Part shown: piece by piece, positions 21,427-31,719 of the stretch
Position numbering within the stretch: the first letter of the stretch is position 1
Layout: the number at the start of each line of letters is the position of its first letter
From: an uncultured Comamonas sp.
Lineage (GTDB): Bacteria; Pseudomonadota; Gammaproteobacteria; Burkholderiales; Burkholderiaceae_C
Direction of reading: 5' to 3'
NCBI GenBank assembly: GCA_947306475.1
Contig: CAMZGS010000001.1
Span: 248,001-312,000, forward strand
Length of the DNA: 64,000 nucleotides
Made by a program: the position numbers and the translations under genes
Notes under the pieces: model-generated
Database searches by the model: none
What the model saw: the letters and a program-made list of their open reading frames with translations, nothing else
What the model was told of the DNA's origin: nothing

Positions 21427-22509
21427 TCATGGGGGGCTGCTGCCGGGCATTGCACCGGCAGCGGGCGCTGGCGGCAGGGGCAATCTTAGGCGCACCTGGA
21501 AGGCATGCGTCTTGCGACGCAGGTGGAACTGGCAGTCCATGTCGTAGAGCAGGTGCAGGCGGTGGCGCACATTGGCCAGCGCGATGCCCAGACCGGCTGG
21601 CGCGCGCGGTGCGCCGTCGCTGGGTGGCGGCAGGGTGTTGGTGACGGTGATCAGGGCGTAGCTGCTGCCGTGGCGGCGCACGCTGATGCGGATGGCCCCG
21701 CCCGTCTCGGACGGCTCCACGCCGTGCTTGACGGCGTTTTCGGCCAGCGGCTGCAGCAGCAGCGGCGGCACCGGCAGGTGCAGGGCACTGGGGTCGATTT
21801 CCCAGCGCACCTGCATGCGTTCGCCAAAGCGGATCTGCTCAATGTCCAGATAGCGCCGTGCCAGCGCCACCTCTTCAGACAGAGGGATGGTGCTGCGCGG
21901 CTCGTGCAGGGCCGCGCGAAACAGATCGCTCAAATCCTGCAACAGTTGCTCGGCCAGTGCCGGATCGACACGCACTAGGGCGATGGCGCTGTTGAGTGCA
22001 TTGAACAGGAAGTGGGGCCGGATGCGTGCCTGCAGCAGGGCCAGTTGCGCCGTGGTGGCCGCCGGCGTGCGCGCGCTGGCGCGCAGCAGCAGCCAGCCCA
22101 TCAGGATGCTGGCCAGCACCCCGCCCAGCACGGCATTGGCCCACCAGTGCACGATGGGCAACTGCCCCGTGAAATGCAGCACCGCACTGGCGTAACAGCC
22201 GCACAGCACCCCCAGGGCCACACCCGCGGCGTATTGCAGCCAGGGGGCATGCCGCCGCAGCCAGCGCTTGCTGGCGCAGGTCAGCACCAGCCAGGCCAGC
22301 GTGCCGGACAGCCCACCGCTGGTCAGCCAGGCGGTGTGCAGCAGCCAGTCCATCACGCCGGTGCTGGTGTAGGCCGCCGCCAACCCCAGCACCAGCTGCA
22401 CCGCCAGCACGGCGCGCAGTACCACCCCCAATTGACAGGCATCGAGCATCCACGCAGTCGGCGCAGCATGGGGCAGAGGTGGGCTGGGTAGAATTTCGCT
22501 CTTGTGCAT
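21427..22509 (-). CDS. algZ: LytS/AlgZ-type membrane sensor histidine kinase
   Basis: 360 residues with four predicted membrane helices (about 25-140). The His_kinase family block ARIRPHFLFNALNS has the phospho-acceptor His at residue 166, and the ATPase N-box is LLQPLAENAVKHGVEP. The G-box is the shortened AGLGIALANVRHRL form usual for LytS/AlgZ kinases. It is the partner of the downstream algR. Its start lies 63 bases from the divergent argH start, so both promoters share this short region. Confidence 0.88.
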   Translation of the reverse strand: MHKSEILPSPPLPHAAPTAWMLDACQLGVVLRAVLAVQLVLGLAAAYTSTGVMDWLLHTAWLTSGGLSGTLAWLVLTCASKRWLRRHAPWLQYAAGVALGVLCGCYASAVLHFTGQLPIVHWWANAVLGGVLASILMGWLLLRASARTPAATTAQLALLQARIRPHFLFNALNSAIALVRVDPALAEQLLQDLSDLFRAALHEPRSTIPLSEEVALARRYLDIEQIRFGERMQVRWEIDPSALHLPVPPLLLQPLAENAVKHGVEPSETGGAIRISVRRHGSSYALITVTNTLPPPSDGAPRAPAGLGIALANVRHRLHLLYDMDCQFHLRRKTHAFQVRLRLPLPPAPAAGAMPGSSPP

Positions 22510-22572
22510 AAGGCATCCGGGTGGCGGGTGTCGCGCCCCCACTAGCTGGGATTTGTCTGGAATTATTGCCCC

Positions 22573-24033
22573 ATGTCTTCTGATACCTCTTCTCAACCGT
22601 CTGCCAACCAGCTCGCCACCAAGGCCCAGGCCTGGTCGGCCCTGTTTTCCGAGCCCATGAGCGACCTGGTCAAGCGCTACACCTCCAGCGTGTTCTTTGA
22701 CAAGCGCCTGTGGCAGGCCGATATCGCAGGCAGCCTGGCCCATGCTGAAATGCTGGCCGCGCAAAACATCATCAGCCAGGCCGACTATGCCGCCATCCAG
22801 AAGGGCATGGCGCAAATCACCCAGGAGATCGAAGCCGGTCAGTTCGACTGGCAGCTGGACCTGGAAGACGTGCACCTGAACATCGAAGCGCGCCTTACCG
22901 CCCTGGTGGGCGATGCGGGCAAGCGTCTGCACACTGGCCGCAGCCGCAACGACCAGGTGGCCACCGACGTGCGCCTGTGGCTGCGTGGCGAAATCGACCT
23001 GATCGTCGAGCTGCTGCGCGCGCTGCAACTGTCATTGGTGGAAGTGGCAGAAAGGAACGTCGATGTCATCCTGCCCGGCTTCACCCATTTGCAGGTGGCC
23101 CAGCCCGTGAGCTTTGCCCACCACCTGCTGGCCTACGTGGAAATGTTCGAGCGTGATGCCCAGCGCATGCAGGACGTGCGCAAGCGCGTCAACGTGCTGC
23201 CCCTGGGCAGCGCCGCACTGGCCGGCACCACCTACCCGCTGGACCGCGAGCGCGTGGCCCGCACCCTGGGCATGGAAGGCGTGTGCCAGAACAGCCTGGA
23301 TGGCGTGAGCGACCGCGACTTTGCCATTGAGTTCTCTGCTGCGGCCAGTCTGGTGATGGTGCACATCTCGCGCCTGTCGGAAGAGCTGATCGTCTGGATG
23401 AGCCAGAACTTTGGCTTCATCAGGATTGCCGACCGCTTCACCACCGGCTCGTCCATCATGCCCCAGAAGAAGAACCCCGACGTGCCCGAACTGGCACGCG
23501 GCAAGACGGGGCGTGTGGTCGGTCACCTGATGGGCCTGATCACCCTGATGAAGGGCCAGCCGCTGGCCTACAACAAGGACAACCAGGAAGACAAGGAGCC
23601 GCTGTTCGACACCGTCGATACGCTCAAGGACACCCTGCGCATCTTTGCCGAGATGGTCGGCGGTCAGGTCAACCCGCACACCGGTTGCAAGGAAGGTGGC
23701 ATCACCGTCAACGCCGCCGCCATGCGCGCTGCCGCGCAAAAGGGCTACGCCACTGCCACCGACCTGGCCGATTACCTGGTCAAGAAGGGCCTGCCCTTCC
23801 GCGACGCGCACGAGACCGTGGCCCATGCCGTCAAGCTGGCCTCGCAAAAGGGCGTGGACCTGAGCGAACTGCCGTTGGAAGAGCTGCAATCGTTCAACTC
23901 CAACGTGCAGGCCGACGTGTTCGAGGTGCTGAGCCTGGAAGGCTCGCTCAACGCCCGCAACACCCTGGGCGGCACCGCACCGGCCCAGGTGCGGGCACAA
24001 CTGCAACGCCACCGCGCCCGACTGGGCCAGTGA
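22573..24033 (+). CDS. argH: argininosuccinate lyase
   Basis: 486 residues, slightly longer than the ~460 norm because of an N-terminal Ser/Gln-rich extension. The fumarase/aspartase superfamily signature [15 protein letters not shown] carries the mobile catalytic Ser loop, with [13 protein letters not shown] and the [16 protein letters not shown] catalytic His region upstream. It cleaves argininosuccinate to arginine and fumarate, the last step of arginine biosynthesis, as a cytosolic tetramer. It is divergent from algZ-algR, an arrangement also known in Pseudomonas. Confidence 0.97.
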   Translation: MSSDTSSQPSANQLATKAQAWSALFSEPMSDLVKRYTSSVFFDKRLWQADIAGSLAHAEMLAAQNIISQADYAAIQKGMAQITQEIEAGQFDWQLDLEDVHLNIEARLTALVGDAGKRLHTGRSRNDQVATDVRLWLRGEIDLIVELLRALQLSLVEVAERNVDVILPGFTHLQVAQPVSFAHHLLAYVEMFERDAQRMQDVRKRVNVLPLGSAALAGTTYPLDRERVARTLGMEGVCQNSLDGVSDRDFAIEFSAAASLVMVHISRLSEELIVWMSQNFGFIRIADRFTTGSSIMPQKKNPDVPELARGKTGRVVGHLMGLITLMKGQPLAYNKDNQEDKEPLFDTVDTLKDTLRIFAEMVGGQVNPHTGCKEGGITVNAAAMRAAAQKGYATATDLADYLVKKGLPFRDAHETVAHAVKLASQKGVDLSELPLEELQSFNSNVQADVFEVLSLEGSLNARNTLGGTAPAQVRAQLQRHRARLGQ

Positions 24034-24193
24034 TGGTGCGCTGAGGGCCCCGTGCGGGCCTGGCGAGGGCCGCACGCACCACACACCCTCAGGCACCCAC
24101 CCGGCGTCCCGGCCGGGGGCGCGGCATACACAAACAGGACGCGCATGTGCCACGTGCGCATGCGATGGCAGGGGTAGCCTTCAGGAGCGCACC

Positions 24194-27100
24194 ATGGCAT
24201 TCAAGAAAGTAACGGCACTACTGACCGCAGCGGTATCGGTGGTATGTATGGCGCCCGCCTGGGCGTTGCAGGTTCAAAAGCTCACTCCCCAGGGCACGGT
24301 CGATGGCGTGCGCCAGGTGGTGCTGCAAACCGATCAGGACGCCGTGCGCTTTGGCGATCCGCAGGCGCCGGCACCAGCGCAAGTCACCTGCACCACTGCC
24401 CGCAATGCCGAAGGCACGGGCCGCTGGAACAGCGCGCGCGAATGGGTCTGGCAGTTTGCTCGCCCGGTGCCCGGTGGCGAGCGCTGCCAGGTGCAACTCA
24501 ATAAGTCATTCAAATCGCCTTCAAACGAAGTACTGGCGGGCGCTTCCAGCTACAGTTTTGAAGTCCAAGGTCCACGCATTACCCGCATTTGGCCGCAGAC
24601 TTACCTGCCCATCGACGAAGAACAGGTGTTTGTGTTGCGCCTGAACGCCCCCGTCACACGCGACAGCCTGTTGCAGCACAGCCACTGCCGCAGCCCCGAG
24701 GTGGGCGAGCGCATCCCCCTGCGCTGGGTGGATGGGACAGAGGCCAGCAGCATTTTGCAGGGTCTGAATCTGGCCAGGCAGGCGGACAAGGAGCCCGGCC
24801 AATGGGTGCTGGTGAGCTGCAACCGACGCCTGACGCCCGGCAGCGACGTGCAGCTGATCTATGGCGCCGGTGTGCAGACCCCCACGGGCGTGACCAACCG
24901 CAAGCGTGAGGTGCTGGACTTCTCCGTGCGCCAGGCCTTTACCGCCGAAATGAGCTGCGAACGTGAACGCGCCAATGCCGGTTGCCTGCCCGTGCGCCCG
25001 GTGCGCCTGAGCTTCAGCGCCCCGGTGGACAAGAAGCTGGCCGCGCAAGCGCGTCTGGTGGGGGCCGGTGGCAGCATCAGCCCCAGCTTGCAGGGCGATG
25101 AGAGCACCACCGACACGCTGGAGTTCGCCCCGCCCCTGCAGCCGTCCAGCAGCTACCGCCTGGAGCTGCCCGCCGATCTGGTGGATGAGCTGGGTCGCCC
25201 GCTGACCAATGCCGCCAGCTTCCCCCTCACCATCCAGACTGGCGATGCGCCTGCCTTGGCCAAATTTGCCAGCGACAGCTTTGGCGTGCTGGAGCGCTAT
25301 GCCCAGGGCCGGGACAGTGAAGGCGCTGTGCTGCCGCTGACCGTGCGCCACATCGAAGGCATGGATCAGCGCGATGGCGCTGCCCAGCTGCGTGACCTGC
25401 ACCTGACGCAGGATGCCGACATCATCGCCTGGTGGAACAAGCTGCAGCGCTACCGCTGGGGCAGCGTGTCGCGCAGCCGGGCCGCGCAGGATGTGCGTGG
25501 CCCGCTGCCCGCGGCCCTGCCTGCCCCCACCGATGAGGACGAGCCCGACCTGCGCGAAGTCGATGAGCACTCCATCTCCACGCGCAGCATCTCCCTGCTG
25601 AACGGCCAGCCGGGCGTGCAGCAGGTGCTGCTGCCCGCGCCCAAGGAGGGTGATCCGCGCCCCTTTGAAGTGATTGGCGTGCCCCTGCCGCAGCCCGGCT
25701 TTCACGTGCTGGAGCTGGACTCTCCCCGTCTGGGCGCCGCCCTGATGGATGAACGCCTGGGCGCGCAGCGGCGCATGTATGTGCGCACCTCGGCACTGGT
25801 GACCAATCTGGCCGTGCACGGCAAGCTGGGCAAGGAAGGCTCTGCCGTGTGGGTCACGCGCCTGGACAACGGCCAGCCTGTGGCCGGGGCACAGGTGCGC
25901 GTCTCCGATTGCTCCGCCACCGTCCATGCCCAGGGCGTGACCAACGAACAGGGCGTGCTGTTGCTGCCCGAGCTGGTGCGCGATGCCCCACGGTGTAGCA
26001 ACCACAGCCAAAGCGGCAACTGGTTCATCAGCGCCCGTCAGGGCGACGACCTGGCCTTTGTCTGGAGCGACTGGCAGCGCGGCATCGAGCCGTGGCGTTT
26101 CAACCTGCCCACCGGCTGGGGCCAGGAGCCCGAGCTGGTGGCGCACAGCGTGCTGGATCGCAACCTGGTGCGCGCGGGCGAAACCGTCTCCATGAAGCAC
26201 TTTGTGCGCAAGCAAAGCCTGCACGGTCTGGAGCAGCCGACGCAGTGGCCCAACGTGGCACGCATCACCCATGTGGGCAGCGGCCAGGAGTACCGCCTGC
26301 CGCTGCAATGGAGTGCCAACGCAGCCGGGGCCCGACATGCGCTGAGCACCTTCACCGTGCCGCCCGGCGCCAAGCTGGGCCAGTACCGTATCGAGCTGCT
26401 CTGGGAAGAACAGGGCGGCAAGGCCAGTGCCGCGCGGGACGAGGATGCCAACGGCTACACCAGCAGCCTGCCCTCGGGCCAGTTCCGCGTGGAAGCCTTC
26501 CGCCTGCCGGTGCTGGAAGGCAGCGTGCAGCCCATGGACAAGGCCCCACTGGTGCAGCCCCAGGCGCTGCCCGTGGCGGTGAGCCTGCAGTACCTCAACG
26601 GCGGCTCGGCCAAGGGCCAGCCGGTGCAGGTCAGTGCCCTGTTGCGCGACCACGATGTGCAGTTCGAGCGCTGGCGCAAATTCAGCTTTTCTGCCCCCAG
26701 CACCGACACCGGCGACGAGCGCGCCAGCGATCTGGAGGAAGAAGCCGCTACTGCCGAGAACAGCACCCTGCTGGCCGACAGACTGCCCGTCACCCTGGAC
26801 GCCCAGGGCCAAGGTCAGGTGCAACTGCCGGCCGTGGGCCAACTGCAGCGCCCGCGCCAGTTGCTGCTGGAAGCCAGCTTTGCCGACCCCAATGGCGAGG
26901 TCCAGACCCTGCGCAGCACCCACACCCTGTGGCCCGCCGCCGTGCTGCCCGGCATCACGGTGGAGAACTGGGCCTCGGTGCAGCGCAAGCTCAAGCTCCA
27001 GGCCGTGGCCGTGGACACCCAGGGTCGCCCGCAGGCCGGGGTGGCCATGCAGGTGGATGCCGTCCTGACCACCACCACCAGCACGCGCAAGCGCCTGGTG

Positions 27101-30100
27101 GGGGGCTTCTACAGCTACGACAACCACACTCAGCGCACCCCGCTGGGCAAGCTGTGCAGCGGCAAGAGCGACAGCAGCGGCCTGCTGCACTGTGAAGTCA
27201 GCCTGACCCAGCCAGGGCAGGTGGAGCTGATCGTCAGCACCCAGGACAAGAACGGCCACCGGGCCCAGGCCAGCGATACCGTCTGGGTCACCGGCCAGGG
27301 TGAGCTGTGGTTTGGTGGCCAGGACCACGACCGCATGGACCTGCTGCCCGAGCAGCCCAGCTACGCCGTGGGCGACACCGCACGCCTGCAGGTGCGCATG
27401 CCCTTCCGCGAAGCCACCGCCCTGGTCAGCGTGGAGCGCGAAGGCGTGCTGCACACCGAAGTGGTGCAGCTCAAGGGCACCGACCCCGTGCTGCAACTGC
27501 CCGTGCAGGCCGGCTGGGGGCCGAATGTGTATGTCAGCGTGCTGGCGCTGCGTGGGCGTCTGTACGAAGTGCCGTGGTACAGCTTCTTCACCTGGGGGTA
27601 CAAGGCGCCCCTGCAGTGGTGGAACGCCTACTGGCACGGCGGCAAGGAATACGTGGCGCCCACCGCCATGGTCGATTTGAGCAAGCCCAGCTTCCGTTTG
27701 GGCGTGGCCGAACTCAAGGTACAGGACCCCAGCCAGCGCCTGCAGGTGCAGGTGCAGGCCGACAAGCCGCGCTACCAGGTGCGTGAGCGCGCCCAGGTCA
27801 GCATCCAGGTGCTGCGTGGCGATGGCCAGCCCGCGGCCAACGCCCAGGTGGCCGTGGCTGCTGTGGACAAGGCCCTGCTGGAGCTGATGCCCAACACCAG
27901 CTGGAACCTGGCCGACGGCCTGTGGCGCCGCCGCGACTGGAACGTCGATACCGCCACCGCACAGATGGAAGTGGTGGGCCGCCGCCACTATGGCCGCAAG
28001 GCCGCAGCCCCCGGCGGCGGTGGCGGGCGCAGCAACACGCGCGAGCTGTTCGACACCCTGCTGCTGTGGCAGCCGGAAGTGCAGCTTGACGCCCAGGGCC
28101 GCGCCCAGGTGCAGGTGCCACTGAACGACTCGCTCACCAGCTTCGAGATCGTCGCCATTGCCGACGAAGATGCCGGCCACTTTGGCACCGGCAGCACCAC
28201 CATCGCCACCACGCAGGATCTGCAACTCATCAGCGGCCTGCCGCCGGTGGTGCGTGAGGGCGACACCTTCACTGCCATGTTCACCGTGCGCAACACCACC
28301 GGGCAGGACATGCAGGTGCGCCTCAAGCCCCAGGCCATCAACCTGGAGCTGCCCGCGCAGAAAGTGCATGTGCCCGCTGGAGACGCTGCCACCGTGCAAT
28401 GGCAGGTACAGGTGCCCATCGCCCTGGCGCAAGCCAGCGAAGGGCAGTTGCACTGGAGCGTGCAGGCCCAGGACAGCGTCAGCGGCACCAGCGACACCAT
28501 GGAAGTGCGCCAGCGTCTGTTGCCGGCCGTGCCCCTGAGCGTGCAGCAGGCCACCTTGCAGCAGATCCAGGGTCGCCTGGAAGTGCCCGTGCAATGGCCC
28601 GCCCAGGCCGAGCCCGGCAAGGGCGGCCTGCGCCTGACCTTCAGCGATCGCCTGGCCGATCCCGAGGAGGGCGTCCCCGGCCTGCGCGACTGGTGGCAAA
28701 GCTACCCCTACAGCTGCCTGGAGCAAACCACCAGCCGCGCCGTGGGTCTGAACGACGCGCGCCTGTGGACCGAGCAGATGGAGCGCCTGCCCACCTATCT
28801 GGATGAGGACGGACTGGCGCTGTACTTCCCCGCCCAGGCCGGTCGCAGCCCCGAGGGCAGCGACACCCTGACCGCGCACCTGCTGACCCTGTCGCACCAC
28901 ATGCGCCAGATGGATGCACGCTTCACCCTGCCGGATGTGGAGCGCGAGCGCATGCAGCAGGCGCTGATCGCCTTTGTCACCGGCAAGCTGCAGCGCAAGT
29001 TCTGGAGCCCGCGCCCCGACCTGACGCAGCGCAAGCTCGCCGCCATTGCCGCCCTGGCACTGGATGGCAAGGCCACGCCCGCCATGCTCGACAGCCTGGA
29101 CATCGACCCCACTGCCTGGCCCACGCACAGCGTGCTCGACTGGTTGCAGGTGCTCGAACGCGTGCAGGTGCCGGGCCGCGAGCAATTGCAACAACAGGCC
29201 TGGCAGCTGCTGCGCAATCGTCTCTCCTACCAGGGCACGCAGCTGGTGTTCTCCACCGAAGCGCAGGACCGCTGGTGGTGGTTGATGCAAGGCCCGGAAG
29301 TCAACGCCGCGCGCCTGCTGCTGGCCACCATCGGCCACAGCGACTGGGACAGCGAGCGCGCGCGCATCGTCACCGGCCTGCTGGCACGCCAGCGCAACGG
29401 CCACTGGGGCACCACCACTGCCAACCTGTGGGTCGGGCTGGCGCTGCGCCAGTTCAGCCAGCGCTATGAAAGCGAGCCGGTCAATGGCGACACCACCGCC
29501 CTGCTCAACGCCAGCACGCAAACCCTGCACTGGGCTGCGCTGCACGACAAGGCCAGAGCCTCCAAGGCCGCTGCCGCACAGGCGCAGACCCAGCCCAGCC
29601 GCCTGCTGCCCACCGGCAGCAGCGCTCTGGATGCCCCCTTGCCGCCCAACACCCTGTTCCTGCCCTGGGGCGAGCACGGTCGCAGCCAGCTGAGCGTCCA
29701 GCACCGAGGCACCGGCCAGCCCTGGGTGGCGCTGCAATCCATTGCTGCCGTGCCGCGCACCCAGGCCTTTGATGCGGGCTACCGCCTGCGCAAGACCGTC
29801 ACCGCCCTGCAAGGCGCCAGGCTCGACGCCCTGCAACGTGGCGACATGGTGCGCGTGCGCCTGGAGGTTGAAGCCAGTGCCGACATGACCTGGGTGGCCC
29901 TGACCGATCCCATCCCCGCCGGCGCCACCATCCTGGGCAGCGGCCTGGGCCGTGATTCGACCGTCGCCACCGCCAGCGAAAACCAGGGCGATACCTGGAG
30001 CGGCCCCAGCTTCGTCGAACGCGGCCAGGACAGCTACCGCGCCTACTGGAGCTACCTGGGCCAGGGCAGCGCCAGCGTGGAATACACCCTGCGCCTGAAC

Positions 30101-30229
30101 AACCCAGGCAACTTCGCCCTGCCGCCCTCGCGCGTGGAAGCGCTCTACGCGCCGGAAATGTTTGGCGAGCTGCCCAACACCCCATGGAACATCGGTGGCG
30201 GCGACCCAGTCAGCACGGCCACCGAATGA
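24194..30229 (+). CDS. giant bacterial alpha-2-macroglobulin (YfhM-like)
   Basis: 2011 residues. The signal peptide ends at AWA; the Cys in it has no good lipobox, so unlike E. coli YfhM the protein is probably not lipid-anchored. A series of MG-type beta domains is followed by a bait-like segment and the thioester motif CLEQ (Cys at residue 1508) in a helical thioester domain (about 1490-1760), then a C-terminal receptor-like domain. A Gly-rich stretch around residue 1275 (PGGGGGRSNTRELF) precedes the MG7-like region. Bacterial A2Ms trap proteases in the periplasm and usually sit beside pbpC (PBP1C). Here pbpC is about 4.8 kb downstream on the same strand, with accessory genes in between. 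A ribosome site (AGGAG) precedes the ATG. Confidence 0.93.
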   Translation: MAFKKVTALLTAAVSVVCMAPAWALQVQKLTPQGTVDGVRQVVLQTDQDAVRFGDPQAPAPAQVTCTTARNAEGTGRWNSAREWVWQFARPVPGGERCQVQLNKSFKSPSNEVLAGASSYSFEVQGPRITRIWPQTYLPIDEEQVFVLRLNAPVTRDSLLQHSHCRSPEVGERIPLRWVDGTEASSILQGLNLARQADKEPGQWVLVSCNRRLTPGSDVQLIYGAGVQTPTGVTNRKREVLDFSVRQAFTAEMSCERERANAGCLPVRPVRLSFSAPVDKKLAAQARLVGAGGSISPSLQGDESTTDTLEFAPPLQPSSSYRLELPADLVDELGRPLTNAASFPLTIQTGDAPALAKFASDSFGVLERYAQGRDSEGAVLPLTVRHIEGMDQRDGAAQLRDLHLTQDADIIAWWNKLQRYRWGSVSRSRAAQDVRGPLPAALPAPTDEDEPDLREVDEHSISTRSISLLNGQPGVQQVLLPAPKEGDPRPFEVIGVPLPQPGFHVLELDSPRLGAALMDERLGAQRRMYVRTSALVTNLAVHGKLGKEGSAVWVTRLDNGQPVAGAQVRVSDCSATVHAQGVTNEQGVLLLPELVRDAPRCSNHSQSGNWFISARQGDDLAFVWSDWQRGIEPWRFNLPTGWGQEPELVAHSVLDRNLVRAGETVSMKHFVRKQSLHGLEQPTQWPNVARITHVGSGQEYRLPLQWSANAAGARHALSTFTVPPGAKLGQYRIELLWEEQGGKASAARDEDANGYTSSLPSGQFRVEAFRLPVLEGSVQPMDKAPLVQPQALPVAVSLQYLNGGSAKGQPVQVSALLRDHDVQFERWRKFSFSAPSTDTGDERASDLEEEAATAENSTLLADRLPVTLDAQGQGQVQLPAVGQLQRPRQLLLEASFADPNGEVQTLRSTHTLWPAAVLPGITVENWASVQRKLKLQAVAVDTQGRPQAGVAMQVDAVLTTTTSTRKRLVGGFYSYDNHTQRTPLGKLCSGKSDSSGLLHCEVSLTQPGQVELIVSTQDKNGHRAQASDTVWVTGQGELWFGGQDHDRMDLLPEQPSYAVGDTARLQVRMPFREATALVSVEREGVLHTEVVQLKGTDPVLQLPVQAGWGPNVYVSVLALRGRLYEVPWYSFFTWGYKAPLQWWNAYWHGGKEYVAPTAMVDLSKPSFRLGVAELKVQDPSQRLQVQVQADKPRYQVRERAQVSIQVLRGDGQPAANAQVAVAAVDKALLELMPNTSWNLADGLWRRRDWNVDTATAQMEVVGRRHYGRKAAAPGGGGGRSNTRELFDTLLLWQPEVQLDAQGRAQVQVPLNDSLTSFEIVAIADEDAGHFGTGSTTIATTQDLQLISGLPPVVREGDTFTAMFTVRNTTGQDMQVRLKPQAINLELPAQKVHVPAGDAATVQWQVQVPIALAQASEGQLHWSVQAQDSVSGTSDTMEVRQRLLPAVPLSVQQATLQQIQGRLEVPVQWPAQAEPGKGGLRLTFSDRLADPEEGVPGLRDWWQSYPYSCLEQTTSRAVGLNDARLWTEQMERLPTYLDEDGLALYFPAQAGRSPEGSDTLTAHLLTLSHHMRQMDARFTLPDVERERMQQALIAFVTGKLQRKFWSPRPDLTQRKLAAIAALALDGKATPAMLDSLDIDPTAWPTHSVLDWLQVLERVQVPGREQLQQQAWQLLRNRLSYQGTQLVFSTEAQDRWWWLMQGPEVNAARLLLATIGHSDWDSERARIVTGLLARQRNGHWGTTTANLWVGLALRQFSQRYESEPVNGDTTALLNASTQTLHWAALHDKARASKAAAAQAQTQPSRLLPTGSSALDAPLPPNTLFLPWGEHGRSQLSVQHRGTGQPWVALQSIAAVPRTQAFDAGYRLRKTVTALQGARLDALQRGDMVRVRLEVEASADMTWVALTDPIPAGATILGSGLGRDSTVATASENQGDTWSGPSFVERGQDSYRAYWSYLGQGSASVEYTLRLNNPGNFALPPSRVEALYAPEMFGELPNTPWNIGGGDPVSTATE

Positions 30230-30258
30230 TTTGCAACCCCCCTGTTTGAGGAAACCCC

Positions 30259-30567
30259 ATGCACTACCTGCTCACCTACTACTACACAGCCGACTACCTG
30301 GAGCGCCGTGGCCCGTTCCGCGATGAACACCTCGCTGGCGCCTGGGCCGCGCAGGAACGCGGCGAAATGGTGCTCGGTGGCACCGCCGGAGACCCGCCCG
30401 ACCGCGCCGTCTTCGTGTTCGACTGCGAGAGCGAAAAGCCCATCCAGGCCTTCGTCATGGCCGACCCCTATGTGCGCAACGGCCTGGTCGATAGCTTCAC
30501 CATCCAGCAATGGAACACCGTGATTGGCGACCTGGCCAAAACGCCCGTGCGCCCGCAAAAGGCGTAG
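30259..30567 (+). CDS. YciI-family protein
   Basis: 102 residues with the YciI/YCII ferredoxin-like fold: HYLLTYYYTADYLERRGPFRDEHL at the start, with the conserved Asp-His in RDEHLAGAW, then GEMVLGGTAGDPPDRAVFVF and ADPYVRNGLVDSFTIQQW. The start has a GAGGAAAC ribosome site. The family resembles the active half of muconolactone isomerase, but the physiological substrate is unknown. It lies 29 bases after the alpha-2-macroglobulin gene and is probably co-transcribed. Confidence 0.88.
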   Translation: MHYLLTYYYTADYLERRGPFRDEHLAGAWAAQERGEMVLGGTAGDPPDRAVFVFDCESEKPIQAFVMADPYVRNGLVDSFTIQQWNTVIGDLAKTPVRPQKA

Positions 30568-30593
30568 GTGCCGCTGGGGAGGTCTGCTCCCAT

Positions 30594-30678
30594 AAAAAGA
30601 GCTTCTACCGCTTGCCAGGTAGAGATTTCAGAGGGTTTTCATCCTGAAATCTTTGTTTGGTGGGCGGTAGAAGCTTTT
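30594..30678. repeat. nested palindromic repeat element (copy A) between convergent genes
   Basis: The outer arms AGCTTCTACCGC and GCGGTAGAAGCTTTT enclose inner arms AGATTTCAG and CTGAAATCT, giving a two-storey cruciform of about 85 bases. It separates the convergent yciI and GIY-YIG genes and could act as a bidirectional terminator. A related sequence lies inside the helicase gene at 13252-13305. Confidence 0.75.
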
Positions 30679-30695
30679 GTTTTCGTAGTACAGGA

Positions 30696-31340
30696 TCAGG
30701 CAGTGGGCGCTTTCTCAAACTGCTGCGCCTCCAGCCGAATGCGGCGCTCGTCCAGCAGCTCACCTTCAAACATCCAATAGTCCGAGCCGCTGACCGACGT
30801 GGACCGGTAGCCCATCTCCTGCAGCGCTTTGAGGGCCGCTGCCGAGAGGCTCAAAATTTCGCCCTGGTAGCTGATTTTGTTGCCATCTAGCACAACGGCT
30901 TTGATGTTTTCGTCGCGAGACAGCACCAGTTCATCGCCCACCTGGATGCCCAGTGCCGCCAGATTGATGCGTGCGCGGCGCTGTTCCTTGACCTTTTCCA
31001 TGGCTTTGACCTCGACGGGGTCAATGTCGGCTCTGCCGGGGGTGACTTCTTTAAAGCTGCCAATGCTTAAAGCCAGCACCACTTTTTCGGGTTCGACCTT
31101 GAAGAACTCGCGCCGGGGGTTGATGCGGTGTTCGGCAAAGAGTTGGTGCAAGGTTTTTTCAATTTTTTCTAGGTTCACACCTTCGGGTATCTCAGCGGCA
31201 AAGTGGCACTCAAAAGGCAGTGGTACGCCGGTGCTGGCACTGAGGTTGGCAATGCGCGATTCCACGCTGTCGGAGGTCAGACCAATCTTGACAAGGCCGG
31301 GCATGGCCTCATTGGTCAGGACATAAATAATTCTTGGCAT
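30696..31340 (-). CDS. GIY-YIG nuclease-family protein (T5orf172-like) with C-terminal RAMA-like domain
   Basis: 214 residues. The N-terminal ~100 residues match T5orf172-type GIY-YIG domains: IIYVLTNEAMPGLVKIGLT contains the modified YIG strand, the Arg in SRIANLSASTGVPLP is the expected catalytic residue and the Glu in NPRREFFKV is at the expected spacing. The C-terminal part (GNKISYQGEILSLSAAALKA, GSDYWMFEG, LLDERRIRL) resembles small modules found attached to restriction-modification proteins (RAMA or DUF4357 type); this is tentative. GC is lower than in the flanking core genes. It could be a stand-alone nuclease or a relic of a defence locus. Confidence 0.75.
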   Translation of the reverse strand: MPRIIYVLTNEAMPGLVKIGLTSDSVESRIANLSASTGVPLPFECHFAAEIPEGVNLEKIEKTLHQLFAEHRINPRREFFKVEPEKVVLALSIGSFKEVTPGRADIDPVEVKAMEKVKEQRRARINLAALGIQVGDELVLSRDENIKAVVLDGNKISYQGEILSLSAAALKALQEMGYRSTSVSGSDYWMFEGELLDERRIRLEAQQFEKAPTA

Positions 31341-31365
31341 GTAAAAGTGGCGCGCTCAAGGCGGC

Positions 31366-31719
31366 TTATACAGAAGAAGGCAGAAAAGGTGTGACTTTGC
31401 GCTGCAGCAACTGCACCAACGCAGGCTCCATAAATCGGTAGTTGTCGGGAATATTCAGGCAGACCACCTTCTTGCCCAAAAGCTGGGGCTGGTATTGGGC
31501 AGAGAGCCTGGTTTTATGCCGTTTTTCCATCACAAAAATCAAGTCCGCCCATTCCACCAGATCGGCCGAAAGCGGCACTTGCGCATCGCGGCTCAGGCCT
31601 GCGGACAGGCATTCGATACCGGGATGGCTGCAAAACATTTCCTCTGCTGTGGGACTGCGCCATTGGTTTTTGCCGCAGATAAAAAGCACTTTACGCGTGG
31701 CGCTATGGTTGGGGGGCAT
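31366..31719 (-). CDS. small low-molecular-weight protein tyrosine phosphatase-like protein
   Basis: 117 residues. The P-loop CGKNQWRS (CX5RS) follows KVLFI near the N-terminus, as in LMW-PTP proteins, and VEWADLIFVMEKRHKTRL matches the segment after the P-loop. The protein is shorter than classical LMW-PTPs (~150) and lacks an obvious C-terminal DPY general-acid motif, though NIPDNYRFM is a candidate. Such ~110-residue proteins are widespread and unassigned. Its ATG overlaps the divergent antitoxin ATG on the other strand within one CATG. Confidence 0.78.
   Translation of the reverse strand: MPPNHSATRKVLFICGKNQWRSPTAEEMFCSHPGIECLSAGLSRDAQVPLSADLVEWADLIFVMEKRHKTRLSAQYQPQLLGKKVVCLNIPDNYRFMEPALVQLLQRKVTPFLPSSV

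Noticed and set aside
24521-29836. 1771-codon minus-strand frame inside the alpha-2-macroglobulin gene
   Set aside because: The plus strand has a signal peptide, thioester motif and family match; the minus frame is His/Gln/Gly-rich low-complexity sequence.
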